The notes beneath the pieces were generated by a model. It worked only from the letters and a program-made list of their open reading frames with translations. It did no database searches and was not told where the DNA came from. A stretch of DNA of 64,000 bases, taken from the NCBI GenBank assembly GCA_047125605.1, contig CP138932.1:2046001-2110000 (forward strand), written 5' to 3'. Positions 17,732 to 26,809 of the stretch are shown here, one piece after another. Source of the stretch: JAKVBK01 sp022447275. Lineage in GTDB: Bacteria > Pseudomonadota > Alphaproteobacteria > Rhodobacterales > Rhodobacteraceae. Each line of letters opens with the position of its first letter. Within the stretch, counting starts at the first letter, position 1. Position numbers and translations under genes: made by a program.

Positions 17732-18319
17732 ATGTATTATGTGAAGTGGACATTCTGGATCCTCTTTTGGACGATCACGGCCCTATTCCTGCATTACACC
17801 CTGCCTCAGACGGATATCGTCCGGATCGTTGACACCAATGAGACCCGGGTCGATTTCGGGATAAACAGCATGTTTTATTCGAATGTGGATGCGGGCGGCG
17901 GCGTCAATGACGTCAGCCGCGATGTGTTTTTCATATCGACCCGCCGTCCGGATGACCGCACGATTGTCTACCGCAATGAGGATACGGGCTGGGGCTGGCC
18001 GCCCTATTTTAAGTTCGACACCCGCGATCTGCAGACCGAGGCCGCTGATCTGATTTCCTCCTCCGATGCGCCGCGATGGGTTGCGATGCGCCACTACGGC
18101 TGGCGCCTGAACTGGCTGTCTATCCATCCCAACGCGCTTGACCTCTGGGAGGTTCCCAGCCCCGATGAACGGATCATCCCATGGTTTAACATCGTGTTCC
18201 TGACCCTGTTCGGCATGGTTGTTTGGGCGATCTGGGCACGTTTGCGCCGTTTCCGGAAAAACCGGATCGATCCAGCCATGGAAGAAGTGCAGGACGCTCT
18301 GCGCAACGTTGGGAAGTGA
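17732..18319 (+). CDS. DUF1523 family membrane protein
   Basis: 195 residues. It begins MYYVKWTFWILFWTITALFLHYTLPQTDIVRI, the conserved N-terminal helix plus the LPQxDIVRI motif of DUF1523. A middle periplasmic domain contains FISTRRPDDRTIVYRNEDTGWGWPPYFKFD and a second helix lies near residues 148-170 (FNIVFLTLFGMVVWAIWA), ending in a basic tail. Function is unknown; the family is largely restricted to Rhodobacterales as far as I recall. It is probably cotranscribed with the small membrane protein upstream. A purine-rich GGAAGACAG lies before the ATG at 17732. Confidence 0.85.
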   Translation: MYYVKWTFWILFWTITALFLHYTLPQTDIVRIVDTNETRVDFGINSMFYSNVDAGGGVNDVSRDVFFISTRRPDDRTIVYRNEDTGWGWPPYFKFDTRDLQTEAADLISSSDAPRWVAMRHYGWRLNWLSIHPNALDLWEVPSPDERIIPWFNIVFLTLFGMVVWAIWARLRRFRKNRIDPAMEEVQDALRNVGK

Positions 18320-18400
18320 CCGCCCACTCTGTTTTGGCAAGCCTCGGCCCCGTGCTGTGATCATCGCGCGTCACCAAACGCCAGAGCATAAATTGCTCCG

Positions 18401-18859
18401 ATGACAGCCGCTGCGCCTTTGATCTGCCGAGCCAAGCTAAAAGAGGCTGAAGAAATTGCCGCGCTGAGCCGCACCTCGAGCGCCCATTTCCTGCCCTTTC
18501 TGCCACAGGTGCACACCCCGGAAGAGGACAAGGCATTCTTCCGCAACAGCGTTTTTTCGGAATGTCAGATTTGGGTTGCCGAAGAGGGGGGCCAGATTGT
18601 CGGGTTTTGCGCTTTCAAGGAGGATTAGCTCGCGCATCTTTACCTGCGGCCCAGCCATGTTGGCAGATCGATCGGCACGCAGCTTCTGGGCAAGGCAAAA
18701 GGCCGACACCACACACTCAAGCTGTGGGTTTTTCAGCAGAACCTGCCTGCGATCCGCGTTTACGCGCGACACGGGTTTCGGAAGATTGCGGAAACCGATG
18801 GGGCTTCAAATGAGGAGCGCACCCCCGATACGATATATCAATGGAACCGCTGTCGGTAG
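18401..18859 (+). pseudogene. GNAT acetyltransferase interrupted by an in-frame TAG
   Basis: The 75-residue frame from ATG 18401 ends in TAG at 18626-18628. Translation continues without frame change to a TAG at 18857-18859, giving a normal-size GNAT of about 152 codons. The first half has ICRAKLKEAEEIAALSR and IWVAEEGGQIVGFCAFKED. The second half continues LAHLYLRPSHVGRSIGTQLL and ends with IRVYARHGFRKIAETDG, which is the usual GNAT order. Homologues normally have an aromatic residue, often Trp, before L-x-HLY, so the stop probably arose from TGG. The acetyl-CoA loop (Q/R-x-x-G-x-G/A) reads VGRSIG and is also degraded. It may be a young pseudogene, a sequencing error or, less likely, a read-through gene. 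Confidence 0.8.
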
Positions 18860-18874
18860 CGTTGGCCCTGTGGA

Positions 18875-20116
18875 TTAGTTTTCAGCCTTCAGGCCCGCAC
18901 GGCCTGCGTTGAACCAAGCGACCAGCGCAGCACGCTCTTCCTCCTCCATGTAGCTGAGATTGGCGGGCGGCATGGCATGGCTGATCCCGGACTGCAGATA
19001 GATTGCATGGGCGTTGTGCGCGACTTGTTGCGGGGTTTCCAAGATTACGCCCTTCGGCGGCCAATGCAGGCCGGCCCAATTGGGCTCTGCGGCATGACAC
19101 ATCGAGCATCGGCCCAAAACGATGCCTGTCGCCTCTGTAAATCCGGGGGCCTGTGCAAAGCGCTCTGCGCTTGGTGAAAGCGCTGTTGTATCCGCATTTG
19201 GGCGGAACATCGGCGCAGTGGACAGCCACATGATCAGGATGAAGATCAAAGTCGTGGCCAGCCATGTCCAAGTGGGCTTGCCCTTACCCGCATGCATCGA
19301 GTTGAAGTAGTGGCGGATCGTGACGCCCATCAAGAACACAAGCGAAGCTATGGCCCAGTTCGCCTCGCTCGCAAAGGCAAGGGGATAATGATTGCTCAGC
19401 ATCAGGAAGATGACAGGCAAGGTGAGGTAGTTGTTGTGGGTGGACCGTTGTTTGGCGATCTTGCCGTATTTCGCATCAGGCGTGCGGCCTGCCTTGAGGT
19501 CAGCAACAACGATCTTCTGGTTCGGAATAATGATCATGAACACGTTTGCCGACATGATCGTCGCTGTGAATGCGCCAAGGTGGATCAAGGCCGCGCGCCC
19601 CGTGAACACCTGCGTATATCCCCAAGCCATTGCGACCAGAACGAAGTACAAAAGCACCATTAGACGCGTGTTGTCCTCTCCGAAGCGGGACTTGCACAGC
19701 ATGTCATAGACAATCCAGCCCAGTACAAGCGATAGCACGGAAATCAAGACAGCCTGCCAGGGGCGTAGGTCCGCGACATCCGGGTCAATCAGGTAAAACT
19801 CAGCGCCGAGGTAGTAAATCAGCGCCATAAGTGCAAAGCCAGACAGCCAGGTGGCATAGCTTTCCCACTTAAACCAGATCAGGTGATCGGGCAGGTTGTC
19901 GGGCGCAACGAGATATTTCTGAATATGATAGAACCCGCCCCCGTGGACCTGCCATTCCTGACCATCCGCGCCAGAAGGCGGCGGTGGGTCGCGGCGCAGT
20001 CCAAGATCCAGCGCGATGAAATAGAAAGAACTGCCAATCCACGCGATGGCAGTGATCACATGCAGCCAACGCACGGCGAATTCGATCCATGCGCCAGTAA
20101 CGGCCAAATCATACAC
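18875..20116 (-). CDS. puuD: Membrane-bound urate hydroxylase with C-terminal cytochrome c domain
   Basis: 413 residues. The N-terminal part is an integral membrane domain with about eight helices and conserved His (RWLHVITAIAWIGSSFYF, WKWESY-like WFKWESYATW, STHNNYLTLPVIFLMLSNHYP). The last 80 residues are a cytochrome c domain with heme motif CSMCH at 337-341 and a likely axial Met in SHAMPPAN near residue 382. This is the PuuD architecture: urate is oxidised to 5-hydroxyisourate and electrons pass to cytochrome c. The start is a GTG at 20114-20116 with AGGAG nine bases upstream. The next steps (HIU hydrolase, OHCU decarboxylase) are not in the window. The broken GNAT gene ends 15 bases after its stop on the other strand. 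Confidence 0.9.
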   Translation of the reverse strand: MYDLAVTGAWIEFAVRWLHVITAIAWIGSSFYFIALDLGLRRDPPPPSGADGQEWQVHGGGFYHIQKYLVAPDNLPDHLIWFKWESYATWLSGFALMALIYYLGAEFYLIDPDVADLRPWQAVLISVLSLVLGWIVYDMLCKSRFGEDNTRLMVLLYFVLVAMAWGYTQVFTGRAALIHLGAFTATIMSANVFMIIIPNQKIVVADLKAGRTPDAKYGKIAKQRSTHNNYLTLPVIFLMLSNHYPLAFASEANWAIASLVFLMGVTIRHYFNSMHAGKGKPTWTWLATTLIFILIMWLSTAPMFRPNADTTALSPSAERFAQAPGFTEATGIVLGRCSMCHAAEPNWAGLHWPPKGVILETPQQVAHNAHAIYLQSGISHAMPPANLSYMEEEERAALVAWFNAGRAGLKAEN

Positions 20117-20289
20117 GGGGGCGTGCTCCTAGAGGTCAGAACGTCTCTGTAGTGTCGCTTTGCTGCGCAGCAGGTGCAAGAACCTACGTCGCGACATTCG
20201 CCCACACGGGCGGGCGTTCACACAAAGAAAATGGCGGGAACCGATTGGCCCCCGCCCACACTCTTCACCCAAACAGAGCAGAGCGAATG

Positions 20290-22779
20290 TTACGCACTGC
20301 GGCTTTCAGGCATATACGGCGAGGATTGTGAAATCGTGAACTGACCGCGTTTCAGTTTCTGTATGCGGCCCTGACGCAGCAATTTCCCGAATGTCCGCAG
20401 CCCAGCTTCGCGGGTGACGCCATCAGGATCATCGGGGTTGACGACCCTGCTGATCACGTCAGACTGAGAAAAGACTGCCTTTCCTTCAACACCAGTGGTG
20501 TAGGCTGCCGCGCATTCCAGCAATTCTGGCAAGCTGTTTGCGCCCATGCGGGCTGCAAACTCCTGGAAATCGCCAGAAGACGCCCGGATTTGCTCAAGAT
20601 CTGGCTGATCTTCGGTGTCGGAGGCCTTCCCACCAAGGATTGCACGGTGGCGCTTGAGCGTTGAGCGAATGGCATTCGCCAAGGCAGAGCGTGTCGGAAC
20701 ACCTGGGGCCGTCAGATCAACGGCGCGTCCTTCGACCGGTTCATCTGCCCGCCGCTGCACTTTGGGCATATCGGGACTATCGGCAGTGTTTTGATCATCC
20801 GTTTCAACGCGATCTTCCGAAACCAGCACCAGCGGCGCGACAAGCCCTTCCTTGATGGACACAGGGCGCTGTGTTTTGCCCGTAGAGCTTACAGGACGGC
20901 TCGGACGTACGGGCGGGCCATCATGCGACACTTCTTTGCGAGGTTGACTCAGGTTGGTGGGCATAGCCATCGGGCGTTGCGTCTTGGCCTGCGCTTTGGG
21001 GCGGGAAGGCACCAGCTGAGACAAATCCTTGCGGTAGGCCTCTTGGCGTACTTCCGTGCGCGCTTCTTCCGTTTCGCCCGGAGCATCGGCTTCTTTCGCG
21101 CGGACAGCGGCGCGCAGATGCTGGATCGCAGCGCGCCGTCGCTGATTCTCTGCACCTTCCATCTCTGTATTGGTTTGATCAACAAGGCGGTCAATGCGGG
21201 CGTCTTCCGTTTCACTATCACGGAACGGGCTTTTTGCAGCTTCTGCTGCGTCTTCCGCTTCTGTGTCGATCGTTAATTCTACGGCATCTTCAATCTCTTT
21301 GGCAGGATCGGGCTCGACGGCAGCACTGCTTTGTTCCGTTGCTTGGGGAGCCATTTCAACTGCTTCGTCGACAGTTTCATCGGACACGCTGTTGGAGGCA
21401 CCGGAAATCGGCTCGAGGCCCAATTCCCGTTCAACCGCGGCAAGCTCCGCCATCAACTCTTCTTCCAGCGGGTCAATTTCAGAGATCGTCTCAATCTTGG
21501 GCTCAGCTGCATCGCCAGATTGGGACGGGGCGGCCTCGGCGGCGTCTTCCGTGGTATCGTTTTCTGCAGCGGCTGCATCAACGCTTGCATCCTCAGACGC
21601 TGCGACAGCCAAATCTTTTGTAGTTGCCACCACTGCTGCAACAGCCCCAGTGCCAGCCACCGCAGCCGCCAGCTTTTCGAACGCTTGTTCACGCCGCACT
21701 TTCACAACGCGGTCGCGCAATTCAGGCGCATCTGCGTCAGCATCAGTCGGCTCTTCGTCACGCGCTGCTTGCTGCTCAGACACAGGCTCTTCCAGAGGGA
21801 CCGTCTCTGCCTCATCTGACATGTTCGCCACGGCATTGGGCACATCCTCCGCGCTGTCCAGAAAGGCATCTTCCTGCGCTGCGGAAATGGCAGGCGTCTC
21901 ATCAGCAGCCACCGCTTGCTTGATACGTGCGAGCTTTGCGGCCAATTCGGTGTCCGCATCCGCTTCCTCTGCACTTTGGCCGTCGCGTGCAGCCACATCA
22001 TCTTCGATCAGGTCTTGGTGATCTGGATCGCTTTCAGCTTCAACACTGTCAGTTTCAGCCTCTGCCACGTCAGACGCCGCTTCCTCTGATTGAGATGCGA
22101 TAGCGTCTTCGTTCTGAGCCACTTCATCTGGCGCTGAATGGTCGTTCTCTGCAACAACGTGGAGGTCTGTCTCCTCCTGCAGGTTTTCCGTATCGAGCGT
22201 GTCTGCGACTTCGACTTCAGGGGCGACAACTTCATCCGCGCCCTGATCCTCTTGTTGCGTCTCCTCCAGCGCAGCCTCTTCTGCAATTTGTGGCATGTCC
22301 AGCTCTGCGACTTCGGCAGGCTGTTCCACAGAGCGAGGTTCAGAAACGGCCACGACAGCTGCAACATCAGCCCCAGCGACAGCAGCGCCGCCTAGGGCAG
22401 AACTTGGGGCGACCGGTGTCGTTTCTGGGGTCGGCGCTGCCTCAGAAAATGCCTCTGCTGCGTCGGACGCATCTTGGGCACCGGATTTATCCGCCCGTAG
22501 GTGAACCTCATCGCCCGCAACGCGGGCTTGCACCCGGCGCTGGATTTCCCGCTCTGCAATGCGCTGCAGCATTTCAGCATCAGGCGTGGGGGGTTCGGCA
22601 CCAAAGTAGCGGTCATCCGCCGCAAGATCGCGGAAGTATTCCGCAATTGCGCGCATGGTATCGAAGTTGTCCTCAAACCCTTCAAGGGTGCAGGAGAACG
22701 TGCCGTAAGACACAGTCAAAACTTTTTTCGATCCTACCACGGGTGCCGCCTTTCGTGCGTCTGGAAACATACTAACCAT
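20290..22779 (-). CDS. Long acidic protein with conserved ends, unknown function
   Basis: 829 residues in three parts. Residues about 18-80 form a compact module (KVLTVSYGTFSCTLEGF, TMRAIAEYFRDLAADDRYFG). Residues about 90-560 are low-complexity and very rich in Ala, Glu, Asp and Val, surely disordered. A basic linker with two TQRP motifs (about 610-660) leads to a conserved C-terminal domain from about 693, where FSQSDVISRVVNPDD to LLRQGRIQKLKRGQFTIS resembles a winged helix. I recall roseobacter homologues named CheA or lipoprotein without basis; there is no His-kinase, signal peptide or lipobox. It could be a nucleoid, cell-cycle or RNA-binding factor, but this is a guess. It is divergent from thiN over a 123-base A+T-rich gap. 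Confidence 0.75.
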   Translation of the reverse strand: MVSMFPDARKAAPVVGSKKVLTVSYGTFSCTLEGFEDNFDTMRAIAEYFRDLAADDRYFGAEPPTPDAEMLQRIAEREIQRRVQARVAGDEVHLRADKSGAQDASDAAEAFSEAAPTPETTPVAPSSALGGAAVAGADVAAVVAVSEPRSVEQPAEVAELDMPQIAEEAALEETQQEDQGADEVVAPEVEVADTLDTENLQEETDLHVVAENDHSAPDEVAQNEDAIASQSEEAASDVAEAETDSVEAESDPDHQDLIEDDVAARDGQSAEEADADTELAAKLARIKQAVAADETPAISAAQEDAFLDSAEDVPNAVANMSDEAETVPLEEPVSEQQAARDEEPTDADADAPELRDRVVKVRREQAFEKLAAAVAGTGAVAAVVATTKDLAVAASEDASVDAAAAENDTTEDAAEAAPSQSGDAAEPKIETISEIDPLEEELMAELAAVERELGLEPISGASNSVSDETVDEAVEMAPQATEQSSAAVEPDPAKEIEDAVELTIDTEAEDAAEAAKSPFRDSETEDARIDRLVDQTNTEMEGAENQRRRAAIQHLRAAVRAKEADAPGETEEARTEVRQEAYRKDLSQLVPSRPKAQAKTQRPMAMPTNLSQPRKEVSHDGPPVRPSRPVSSTGKTQRPVSIKEGLVAPLVLVSEDRVETDDQNTADSPDMPKVQRRADEPVEGRAVDLTAPGVPTRSALANAIRSTLKRHRAILGGKASDTEDQPDLEQIRASSGDFQEFAARMGANSLPELLECAAAYTTGVEGKAVFSQSDVISRVVNPDDPDGVTREAGLRTFGKLLRQGRIQKLKRGQFTISQSSPYMPESRSA

Positions 22780-22902
22780 ATTTGGTTTACCACGCTTGGG
22801 GTTACGGAACCGATCAGAACAGAGGAAAAAAATGTATCATTTTGTGGCAAAAGTTTGATCAGGCAGACCATCCCCTTGGATTTGGAACCACACAGGACCT
22901 TG

Positions 22903-23589
22903 ATGAATACCGTCATACACAGCCATGATCCTATCACCGCTATCGGAGGCGGCGATGTGGATTTCAAATCTCTGAAACAAGCACTTAGCCTCGCCCCATG
23001 CCTTGTTGCAGCAGATGGTGGGGCCCGCGCAGCCTTGGCCGCAGGCCATGCACCACAGGCTGTGATTGGTGATCTGGACAGTCTTGAACCGTCCGTCCGC
23101 GCGCAGCTTGATCCAGAAACAGTGCATCACCTCGCTGAACAGGATTCGACAGATTTCGATAAGTTGCGCCGCTCTGTTGAGGCTCCCCTGATTCTCGGCG
23201 TGGGCTTTCTGGGGCGCCGTCTCGATCACTCCCTCGCTGTTCTTTCCTCGCTTGTGAGCAAACCCGCGCCCCCAACAATCCTACTGGGTCCCTGGGATGT
23301 GGTGTTTCATCTCAACGCCAGCGTGACACTTGATCTACCAGCAGGCAGCCGGGTGTCCCTGTTTCCCATTCGAGAGGTGCAGGGGCGCTCCAGCGGACTG
23401 CATTGGCCTATTGATGGGGTGCCGTTCGCACCGGATAGCCGGATTGGAACGTCGAACAAGGCCTCGGGGGATGGGCCGGTCCTCCTCGAGATGGATGGCC
23501 CCGGAATGCTTGTCATGCTGTCACGGGACGCATTCTCGGCCGTCTGGGACAGCTTCGCAGCGCCTCTTGGCAAGAGGCGGAACAGGTAA
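22903..23589 (+). CDS. thiN: Thiamine pyrophosphokinase
   Basis: 228 residues. The motifs VAADGGARAAL (near residue 40), VIGDLDSLEP and EQDSTDFDKLRR are the ATP/Mg and catalytic signatures of thiamine pyrophosphokinase, and the C-terminal beta-sandwich includes SLFPIREVQGRSSGLHWPI and ASGDGPVLLEMDGPGMLVML. It transfers pyrophosphate from ATP to thiamine, giving TPP in one step. The start is ATG 22903 with AGGA upstream; the frame is open 134 codons earlier but that part is antisense to the acidic protein. It is monocistronic and divergent from the acidic protein gene. I see no TPP riboswitch in the short upstream region. Confidence 0.93.
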   Translation: MNTVIHSHDPITAIGGGDVDFKSLKQALSLAPCLVAADGGARAALAAGHAPQAVIGDLDSLEPSVRAQLDPETVHHLAEQDSTDFDKLRRSVEAPLILGVGFLGRRLDHSLAVLSSLVSKPAPPTILLGPWDVVFHLNASVTLDLPAGSRVSLFPIREVQGRSSGLHWPIDGVPFAPDSRIGTSNKASGDGPVLLEMDGPGMLVMLSRDAFSAVWDSFAAPLGKRRNR

Positions 23590-23609
23590 GCCGCGATAGA
23601 TGTGTCTGT

Positions 23610-24545
23610 CTAGGCGGTGGGTGTCGCGCTGGAACGCTGGGCTGCCTGAACCTGCTGTTCGCGCCACACAGTGAACAGCCCCGCCGCAAGAACAACACCG
23701 ATCCCCGCGAGGGCCAACCCGTCGGGAAAGTCGTGGAACATGACCCAGCCAACAAGCGCCGCGAACGGGATCTCGAGATATTGCATCGGAGCAAGCGTGG
23801 CGGCAGGCGCATAGCGCAACGCCCAACTCATCATCAGATGTCCGGTCATGCCGAGCACCCCCATCACGATTATGACCGTCCAAAGGCTGGTGGACATTGG
23901 GCGCGGCTCAAGCTCTGCCCATCCGGTGCCAAACGAAAGGGCCATCAACGGCAGCAGAACGCCCAACGCCATCGTGCCGGAGACCCCTTGCATGGCTATT
24001 GGATCGAGTGCTTTGGCGATCAGCCGCGTGACCAGCATGAACAGGGCAAAGACCAGTGCAACACCCATGGGCAGCAGCGCAGGCGCTCCCACTTCGGCAA
24101 AGCTGGGCTGGACCACCATGAGCGTGCCGACAAAGCCTACGGCGCATCCGCCCAGCCGCCACGGGCCGACCTGCTCGTTCAACACGAAGCGTCCCAGCAG
24201 CAGCATGATGAACGGCATGACGAACGCAATGGCGATGGCATCTGCCAGTTCGAGATAGCGCAGCGACAGGAACATCATGCCGATGCCCAGAATATGGAGC
24301 GCCGTGCGCAGCCCTGTCAGCAGAGCTTCGCGCCGGGCCATTCGCAGGCTGCGCCCTGTGGCCATACAAAAAGGCACCAGACAGACTGCTTGCAGCGCAA
24401 AGCGGGCTGCAATCAGCTGCAGCAGCGGGATCTGATCTCCAACCAATTTTGCCAGCCCGTCTGCCAAAGGGGCGATCAGGCAGAACCCCATCATGAGGGC
24501 CATGCCGAGCAAAGGTTTGTCCGTCATTGGGTTGGGATCTGCCAT
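23610..24545 (-). CDS. EamA/DMT-family transporter
   Basis: 311 residues with about ten hydrophobic helices in two EamA repeats (roughly residues 12-145 and 158-295). LQLIAARFALQAVCL and TALHILGIGMMFLSLRYLELADAIAI in the first repeat and APMQYLEIPFAALVGWVMFHDFP in the second are typical of drug/metabolite transporters of the S-adenosylmethionine/RhaT-like group. The ligand cannot be told. The ATG at 24543-24545 is used here; MTDKP six codons later is possible. It follows the sugar ABC operon on the same strand after about 220 bases that hold a copy of the dispersed repeat. It converges on thiN with 20 bases between the stops. Confidence 0.88.
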   Translation of the reverse strand: MADPNPMTDKPLLGMALMMGFCLIAPLADGLAKLVGDQIPLLQLIAARFALQAVCLVPFCMATGRSLRMARREALLTGLRTALHILGIGMMFLSLRYLELADAIAIAFVMPFIMLLLGRFVLNEQVGPWRLGGCAVGFVGTLMVVQPSFAEVGAPALLPMGVALVFALFMLVTRLIAKALDPIAMQGVSGTMALGVLLPLMALSFGTGWAELEPRPMSTSLWTVIIVMGVLGMTGHLMMSWALRYAPAATLAPMQYLEIPFAALVGWVMFHDFPDGLALAGIGVVLAAGLFTVWREQQVQAAQRSSATPTA

Positions 24546-24600
24546 GGTGCTTGGTGCCAGAAGCCTACGAGATGGGAAAGAGGCAATCGACGCGCGACGG

Positions 24601-24662
24601 GGGCTCTGCCCCCTGGCCTTTCAGGCCCACCCCCCGGGAGTATTTTCACCAAGGCGAAGAAA
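24601..24662 (-). repeat. Dispersed repeat copy (locus B)
   Basis: On the minus strand it reads CTTCGCCTTGGTGAAAATACTCCC (24659-24636 region), followed by GGGGGG and a hairpin GGGGGCAGAGCCCCC at about 24614-24600. The A+T core matches the CTTGAAAATACTCC part of the other copies and the G+C hairpin follows in the same order. It fills the gap between the malG-type permease (ends 24764) and the EamA gene (starts 24545). Confidence 0.7.
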
Positions 24663-24763
24663 CAACGGGCCTTTCGGGACGGATCGGAGGCGGCGCCGAG
24701 CACCTGTGAACCAGGGCCAGAGGATGCCGGAGATATGGCCGTGTATGAAGCTGTCTGCGGCTG

Positions 24764-25645
24764 CTAGCCCTTGACGGCACCAGCTGTCAGGCCGCTGACA
24801 ATCTGGCGCTGGAAGATCATCACCAGCAGAAAGAGCGGTGCTGTGGCCGAGACAACCGCCGCCACGGCAAACATCACATTCCCCTCGGTCTGTGTGGTTC
24901 CAAGGAAGGCGGCAATGGCCGGGATCATGGTGCGATTGGATTCGCTGAGCACCATCGTCGTTACGGCAAAGTCATTGTAGGCCAGCAGGAAGCTAAACAA
25001 TCCAGTGGTAATTACTCCCGGCCACATGACCGGAATTATGACGTTCCAGAAGGCCTGGAACTGGGTGCAGCCATCCACTTTGGCACTTTCATCCAGTTCT
25101 TTCGGGATGGACTCAAAGAAGCTGTGCAGCATCCAAAGGGTGAAGGGCTGATTGATAGCGACGAGCACGATGATCGCGGTCGGGAGATAGCCCCAGACAT
25201 TGTACTGGAAAAACGGCGGCAAGTATCCGGAGACCAAGGTGATCGGGGGCATGGCCCGGAAAATCAGCGCAGCGATCAGCAACCAGAACACATAGTTGCG
25301 CCCGGACCGCGACAAGGCATAGGCGCCAAGAGTGCCGATCGTCAGGGATGTGGCAACCACAAAGAAGCACACGATTGCGGTGTTTATGGCATTGCGCCAG
25401 AAGGCTTCATGGACCCAGGCGCCCTCATATCCGGCGCCCGCAAAGGGGCTGCCATAGGTTTCCTGTGTGCGCGGCCCGGTCAGCGCGTCCGACCAGTTAT
25501 TGATCGAAAAGAAATCAAGCTCGACTTTGAAAGAGCCCCAGAAAGTCCAGAGGAAGGGGAAAGCGGCGCAGATCAGCCAGATCACGACAAACGTGACCGT
25601 CATGGTTCTGAGCCCGAGAGACTTTCGATCCGCTGCGGCAGCCAT
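24764..25645 (-). CDS. Sugar ABC importer permease, MalG type (locus 1)
   Basis: 293 residues with six helices. The EAA loop ESIPKELDESAKVDGCTQFQAFWNVIIP (about residues 185-215) couples to the ATPase. The C-terminal FQRQIVSGLTAGAVKG is the classic MalG ending. It forms the inner-membrane channel with the MalF-type protein upstream, whose stop is one base from this ATG (25643-25645), so the two are tightly coupled. A periplasmic loop of about 60 residues (WSDALTGPRTQETYGSPFAG) follows the first helix. It is the last gene of the ATPase - binding protein - permease - permease operon. The substrate is unknown. Confidence 0.93.
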   Translation of the reverse strand: MAAAADRKSLGLRTMTVTFVVIWLICAAFPFLWTFWGSFKVELDFFSINNWSDALTGPRTQETYGSPFAGAGYEGAWVHEAFWRNAINTAIVCFFVVATSLTIGTLGAYALSRSGRNYVFWLLIAALIFRAMPPITLVSGYLPPFFQYNVWGYLPTAIIVLVAINQPFTLWMLHSFFESIPKELDESAKVDGCTQFQAFWNVIIPVMWPGVITTGLFSFLLAYNDFAVTTMVLSESNRTMIPAIAAFLGTTQTEGNVMFAVAAVVSATAPLFLLVMIFQRQIVSGLTAGAVKG

Positions 25646-25646
25646 G

Positions 25647-26672
25647 TCAGGCCCTCCCTCTGAAGTCGCGCCATGTTCGTATCAGTACCGGCGACAAGAG
25701 GATGGCCACCCCGAGGATGGTCAGCACAGAGGTTGTCGCAGCCGCGGACAGTTGGCGGGTTTCGCCGCCAAGGTCGTTGAAGATGATCCATGAAAGGGTG
25801 GTGGCGTGGGCCTGGGCCTGGAAACCAACAACCGGTTCAAACACGCGGAAATTGTCCATCAACTGGATCAGGGCCACGAAGGTGACCAGTGGCATCAGGT
25901 GCGGGATGACCACGTAGCGCGTTTGCTGCCAGCGTGTGGCCCCATCAATCATTGCGCTTTCGATCGTATCGCGCGGCACGGTTTGAAGGCCGGCATAGAA
26001 AACAACGAAGGCAAACGGGGCGGACGACCAGATCCCATACACAATGAGAGACATCCACATGAGCGGCGTTGACGCCTTTAGAGAGATGTCCGGATCATTG
26101 GCCAGATAGGAGATGAAGTTTCCAAGGATGCCACGGCTGTCAATCATCCAGAACAGGATCAAAGATCCCACAAGCGGTGTCACGATCATGGGCAGCAGTG
26201 AGAAAAAGATCACCAGCCCCTTGAGCGTGCGGTGCAGTGAATTGACAGAAATGGCGATGACGAAACCGAGAATGATCAGCAGCGGCGTGACAACGAAAGT
26301 GTAAGTCAGCGTGAAGGTGAGCGCCCGGTAGAAAGGGAGGTCATAGATGTCGCCGAAAAACCCACTCAGGCTGTCACGGCTGTGCCAGGCCTCAGCAACC
26401 TCTGCCGTCGCCAAGTGACCGCGGTCTTTGTAGATATCGAAGCCGACGAACCGGCCCATGGGCTCGGCATCGCGCAAGGCGGCGGTGGCTTCCTGGTCAA
26501 TGGTTGTGGCGGTGGTGCACCCGAAAGGGCCACAGTTTTTTGTCTCTACCAAGACCGCCTCATGCGGCGTAAACAACGACTGCATCACAACCGAAACGAT
26601 CGGCGCTGCGATAAAAATCAGCATCGCCAGGGCGGTTGGCAAAAAGAACCAGAAAAACGTCTTGTGCTTCAT
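25647..26672 (-). CDS. Sugar ABC importer permease, MalF type (locus 1)
   Basis: About 341 residues from the ATG at 26670-26672; a TTG 13 codons upstream is an alternative. It has a first helix near the N-terminus, then an unusually long periplasmic segment (about residues 40-100, including CGPFGCTTATTIDQEA with two Cys), then five more helices. The EAA loop is DTIESAMIDGATRWQQTRYVVIP. It pairs with the MalG-type protein downstream. Between it and the upstream binding-protein gene lie about 140 bases containing a strong hairpin, so permease message is probably reduced relative to binding protein. The substrate is not deducible. Confidence 0.9.
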   Translation of the reverse strand: MKHKTFFWFFLPTALAMLIFIAAPIVSVVMQSLFTPHEAVLVETKNCGPFGCTTATTIDQEATAALRDAEPMGRFVGFDIYKDRGHLATAEVAEAWHSRDSLSGFFGDIYDLPFYRALTFTLTYTFVVTPLLIILGFVIAISVNSLHRTLKGLVIFFSLLPMIVTPLVGSLILFWMIDSRGILGNFISYLANDPDISLKASTPLMWMSLIVYGIWSSAPFAFVVFYAGLQTVPRDTIESAMIDGATRWQQTRYVVIPHLMPLVTFVALIQLMDNFRVFEPVVGFQAQAHATTLSWIIFNDLGGETRQLSAAATTSVLTILGVAILLSPVLIRTWRDFRGRA

Positions 26673-26766
26673 GGCAGGCAGGGTCCGAGGTGTGGCAGGC
26701 ACACGCGCCAAATGGGATGTGCCGGGATGTGAGGCCTTTCTGACGCCCCGCCAAGTTATAAGAGAC

Positions 26767-26790
26767 CCGGGGGCACCGCAGCGCCCCCGG
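26767..26790 (-). terminator. Attenuator-like hairpin between binding-protein and permease genes (locus 1)
   Basis: CCGGGGGC at 26767-26774 pairs perfectly with GCCCCCGG at 26783-26790 around an eight-base loop. It starts 19 bases after the binding-protein stop. No long T run follows on the minus strand (GTCTCTTATAAC), so it more likely stabilises the upstream message or causes partial termination. Confidence 0.6.
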
Positions 26791-26809
26791 AGCAGGAGTT
26801 AGGGTATCC

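Noticed and set aside
21194..22021. 275-codon Ser/Ala-rich frame on the plus strand
   Set aside because: Complement of the acidic low-complexity part of the 829-residue protein; composition is explained by that.
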